Origin: Thermoleophilum album
Lineage (GTDB): Bacteria > Actinomycetota > Thermoleophilia > Solirubrobacterales > Thermoleophilaceae
Assembly: GCF_900108055.1 (NCBI RefSeq)
Contig: NZ_FNWJ01000002.1
Location: 754,382-818,381 of the forward strand
Length of the DNA stretch: 64,000 bases
Reading direction: 5' to 3'
The position numbers and the translations under genes were made by a program. This document shows, one piece after another, positions 62,109 through 64,000 of the stretch (positions within the stretch are counted from its first letter, which is position 1; the number at the start of each line of letters is the position of its first letter). The notes under the pieces are model-generated. The model made no database searches and was not told the DNA's origin. It saw only the letters and a list, made by a program, of their open reading frames with translations.

Positions 62109-62792
62109 CTAACCCGACTCGGCGATCAACGCCTGGCGCAACGCGTCCGCGCGCGGATCGCTGCCTTCGATTACGACCTCTCGGCGCAGGCCCCGGCGGC
62201 GGTAACGCATCCGCCCGACCTCCTCGAAACCGGCTTTTTCGCAGGCGCGACGCGACGGCATGTTGGTCACTTCGACCTTTGTCAGCAGCGTCGCGATCCG
62301 CTCGTCCACCAACGCCGCGCAGATCTTTCGCCACACCGCCGGCGCAAGGCCGCGACCACGGTGGGCGGGAGCGGTGAACGAGTCTTCGAGCACGGCACTG
62401 CCTGCGGGGGGGCGGAACCAACCCCCGGGTGCGGCGAGCGCGGGCGCTCGTTCGCGGAAGATCCAGCACATGAAGGCGAGATCACCGGTCGCTCCCTCGA
62501 GCAACCAAAGCTCGCCCCCGGCGGCCACGTAGGCGGCCGCCGAGGCGACCTCGATCCCCCGTGTTAGGAGCTCGCGCAAGGAGCGCTCGCCGCGCAGGCG
62601 GGCCAGTGAGTAGCCAGCTGGCAGCGAACCCGACACGCCCTCGGTGGGAAGCGCGTACCAGACGTGTTCCTCCTGCCACCACAGAGCGCGCAGCAAGCGT
62701 CCGGCAGCACGCTCGAACGCGGCCCTGGGACCAAGCTCCCGAAACCGCCGCCAAAGGCGCAGCGGCAGCACTGCGGCGAGGACTGCAGGCAC
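62109..62792 (-). CDS. GNAT-family N-acetyltransferase
   Basis: 227 residues. The acetyl-CoA binding motif A reads DSFTAPAHRGRGLAPAVWRKICAALVDERIATLLTKVEVTNMPSRRACEKAGFEEVGRMRYRRRG. It has RGRGLA for the pyrophosphate loop and the NxxSRRACEKAGF segment of the C-terminal half. The N-terminal 60 residues (LWWQEEHVWYALP) are unusual. The GTG at 62792 has TAGCTT 6 nt upstream. It is divergent from the sortase gene. The substrate is unknown. Confidence 0.85.
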   Translation of the reverse strand: MPAVLAAVLPLRLWRRFRELGPRAAFERAAGRLLRALWWQEEHVWYALPTEGVSGSLPAGYSLARLRGERSLRELLTRGIEVASAAAYVAAGGELWLLEGATGDLAFMCWIFRERAPALAAPGGWFRPPAGSAVLEDSFTAPAHRGRGLAPAVWRKICAALVDERIATLLTKVEVTNMPSRRACEKAGFEEVGRMRYRRRGLRREVVIEGSDPRADALRQALIAESG

Positions 62793-62798
62793 GCGCCC

Positions 62799-62804
62799 AA
62801 GCTA
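62799..62804 (-). promoter_or_regulatory. -10 element TAGCTT, leaderless promoter of GNAT gene
   Basis: TAGCTT on the minus strand with a 6-nt spacer to the GTG at 62792. Confidence 0.5.
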
Positions 62805-62859
62805 GCGCCTCGCTTGCCCTGCCACCACGGGATGGCGTGCGCGCCCGGCCGGGCCGCCT

Positions 62860-62865
62860 TACACT
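62860..62865 (+). promoter_or_regulatory. -10 element TACACT, leaderless promoter of sortase gene
   Basis: TACACT with a 6-nt spacer to the GTG at 62872. Confidence 0.55.
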
Positions 62866-62871
62866 GACCGC

Positions 62872-63561
62872 GTGACGACGGCCATCAGGGCCCGCGAGCA
62901 CGGGCGGGGGACGCAACGCGGAAAGCCACGGCTGCGGTCGGCCGCAAAACCGCTCCTGCGTTTCGCGGCTTCGGTGATGATCACGAGCGGCTGCCTGCTG
63001 CTGGCGGACGCTGTCGTCACAGTGGTCTGGCAGGAGCCGATCTCGGCGGTGCTTGCTGCGCGCGAGCAACAGACGCTCGAGCGACAGCTGCGCGACCCGC
63101 GCGTTGTACGGCGGGTCATCGCTCGTCGCCCGCTGCCCGGCGATGCGATCGGGAGGATCCGCTTCCCAAGCCTCGGGGAGGCACACTGGGTGGTCGAGGG
63201 GACCGGACTCGACGACCTGCGCAAAGGCCCCGGTCACTACCCGGAGACGGCGCTGCCGGGTCGCGGCCGGACGGTCGCGATCGCCGGGCACCGCACTACG
63301 CATGGGGCTCCCTTCCGCCACCTCGACAGCCTGCGGCGCGGCCAGCGGGTAATCGTGGATATGCCTTACGGCACCTTCGTCTACCGCGTCCAGCGGACGC
63401 AAATCGTCGACCCGGACGCCTTCTGGATCCTCCGCAACGTCGGCTACGAACGGCTCGTGCTGAGCGCCTGCCATCCGCTTTACAGCGCGGCGCAGCGGAT
63501 CGTGGTGTTCGCCCGTTTGGTCGCGCGCAGACCGCCGGTGATCAAGCAGCAGGGACGCTGA
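62872..63561 (+). CDS. Class E sortase
   Basis: A 229-residue membrane-anchored transpeptidase attaching surface proteins to the cell wall. The N-terminal anchor FAASVMITSGCLLLADAVVTVVW lies near residue 35. The catalytic triad is in VAIAGHRTTHGAPFRHLDSL (His), ERLVLSACHPLYSAAQRIVVFARL (Cys in SACHP, and Arg in AQRI). IGRIRFPSLGEAHWVVEGTGLDDLRKGPGHYPETALPG is the typical strand 1-3 region of class E enzymes in high-GC Gram-positives. No sorting-signal substrate is seen in the window. The start is a leaderless GTG. A polysaccharide deacetylase gene follows almost at once. Confidence 0.93.
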   Translation: MTTAIRAREHGRGTQRGKPRLRSAAKPLLRFAASVMITSGCLLLADAVVTVVWQEPISAVLAAREQQTLERQLRDPRVVRRVIARRPLPGDAIGRIRFPSLGEAHWVVEGTGLDDLRKGPGHYPETALPGRGRTVAIAGHRTTHGAPFRHLDSLRRGQRVIVDMPYGTFVYRVQRTQIVDPDAFWILRNVGYERLVLSACHPLYSAAQRIVVFARLVARRPPVIKQQGR

Positions 63562-64000
63562 GTTCGAGTTACGCTCGCAGGATCCCGAGCCCCACGCACC
63601 GAGCAATCGTCCTCTGCTACCACGCTGTCAGCGACGACTGGCCTTCGCCGCTCGCGGTCGGTGTGCGCCAGCTCGAGCATCAAATTCAAGCGCTCCGACG
63701 GCGCCGCTATCGCTTCCTGACCTTCGGCGAGCTCGTGGCCCAGGTCAGCAGCGGTGGCCCGGCGCGCAAAATCGCCGCGATCACCTTCGACGACGGCTAC
63801 GAGTCGACTTGGACGCGAGCGCAGCGCGTGCTCGAGCGGCTCGGTGCGCGGGCCACGGTGTTTGTGCCCACTCACTTCATTGACAGCGGCAAGCCGCTTC
63901 GGTGGCCCGGTATAGAAGAGTGGTCGGGGACTCCTCACGAGCACGAGCTGCGTCCGCTTACGCTCGAGCAGCTACGGGCTCTGAGCACAGCCGGCTGGGA
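63558..64000 (+). CDS. Polysaccharide deacetylase (CE4), C-terminus beyond window
   Basis: About 140 N-terminal residues are visible. IVLCYHAVSDDWPSPLAVGVRQLEHQIQALRRRRYRFLTFGEL opens the domain. KIAAITFDDGYESTWTRAQRVLERLGARATVFVPTHFID contains the NodB motif TFDDGY, with the catalytic and metal-binding aspartates. It removes N- or O-acetyl groups from extracellular or wall polysaccharide. No ATG, GTG or TTG precedes the conserved YHAV. The frame either starts with CTG at 63558, overlapping the sortase stop as CTGA, or with ATC at 63582, 6 nt after a TACGCT hexamer. I give the CTG coordinate with low certainty on the start. Confidence 0.85.
   Translation, partial: MSSSYARRIPSPTHRAIVLCYHAVSDDWPSPLAVGVRQLEHQIQALRRRRYRFLTFGELVAQVSSGGPARKIAAITFDDGYESTWTRAQRVLERLGARATVFVPTHFIDSGKPLRWPGIEEWSGTPHEHELRPLTLEQLRALSTAGW

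Overview
The window is high-GC bacterial DNA with dense, mostly single-copy genes and many 4-bp ATGA/GTGA/TTGA overlaps. The gene content points to an actinobacterium: a complete coenzyme F420 pathway (fused FO synthase, CofC, CofD, CofE, F420:NADPH oxidoreductase), F420/FMN-type luciferase-like oxidoreductases, GTP-dependent PEP carboxykinase, a MeaA/MeaB acyl-CoA mutase pair, a class E sortase and PadR/MarR regulators. A deep-branching lineage such as Thermoleophilia would fit, but that is inference from gene content only. A recurrent promoter signature runs through the window: a TAnnnT hexamer sits 6-7 nt upstream of the start codon at 16 genes, so most transcripts are probably leaderless.

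Layout. 0-1 kb: a phosphotriesterase-family enzyme cut by the left edge and a small membrane protein. 1-14 kb: an accessory island of somewhat lower GC. It holds a type I restriction-modification operon (hsdM-hsdS-hsdR) with a YgjP-like zinc metallopeptidase, a repeat protein and RAMA-domain protein that may be one frameshifted gene, an XRE regulator, a DUF4143 ATPase preceded by four 23-bp iterons, and a DDE transposase with an inserted zinc ribbon. The island ends at tRNA-Trp. 14-15.5 kb: tRNA-Trp and tRNA-Leu(UAG) diverge from one symmetric promoter; tRNA-Leu(CAA) and two small membrane proteins follow.

15.5-24 kb: acyl-CoA catabolism (acetoacetyl-CoA synthetase, acyl-CoA carboxylase beta, enoyl-CoA hydratase, HMG-CoA lyase, SDR) plus an M28 peptidase. 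23.5-27 kb: F420 genes npdG-cofD-cofC-cofE. 26.8-33.4 kb: an exported copper-protein operon (multicopper oxidase, beta-helix protein, cupredoxin) behind a palindromic operator, then PadR with an ABC exporter. 33.3-46 kb: FO synthase, aquaporin-like channel, SDR, Mn transporter, YgfZ, acyltransferase, lipoprotein, MarR-MFS efflux operon, ClpS and an MBL hydrolase.

46-50 kb: MeaA-MeaB and an LLM oxidoreductase. 51.3-55.5 kb: a compact four-gene set in trans (formyltransferase, LLM monooxygenase, adenylation enzyme, carrier protein). It resembles a dissected formylating NRPS initiation module and is the best candidate here for an undescribed pathway. 55.6-64 kb: envelope/exopolysaccharide functions (secreted glycoside hydrolase behind a possible pseudoknotted RNA leader, Wzz/BY-kinase, FemAB-like acyltransferase, sortase, polysaccharide deacetylase cut by the right edge), interrupted by PEP carboxykinase and a GNAT.

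All functional calls come from reading motifs and context by eye; no database search was run.
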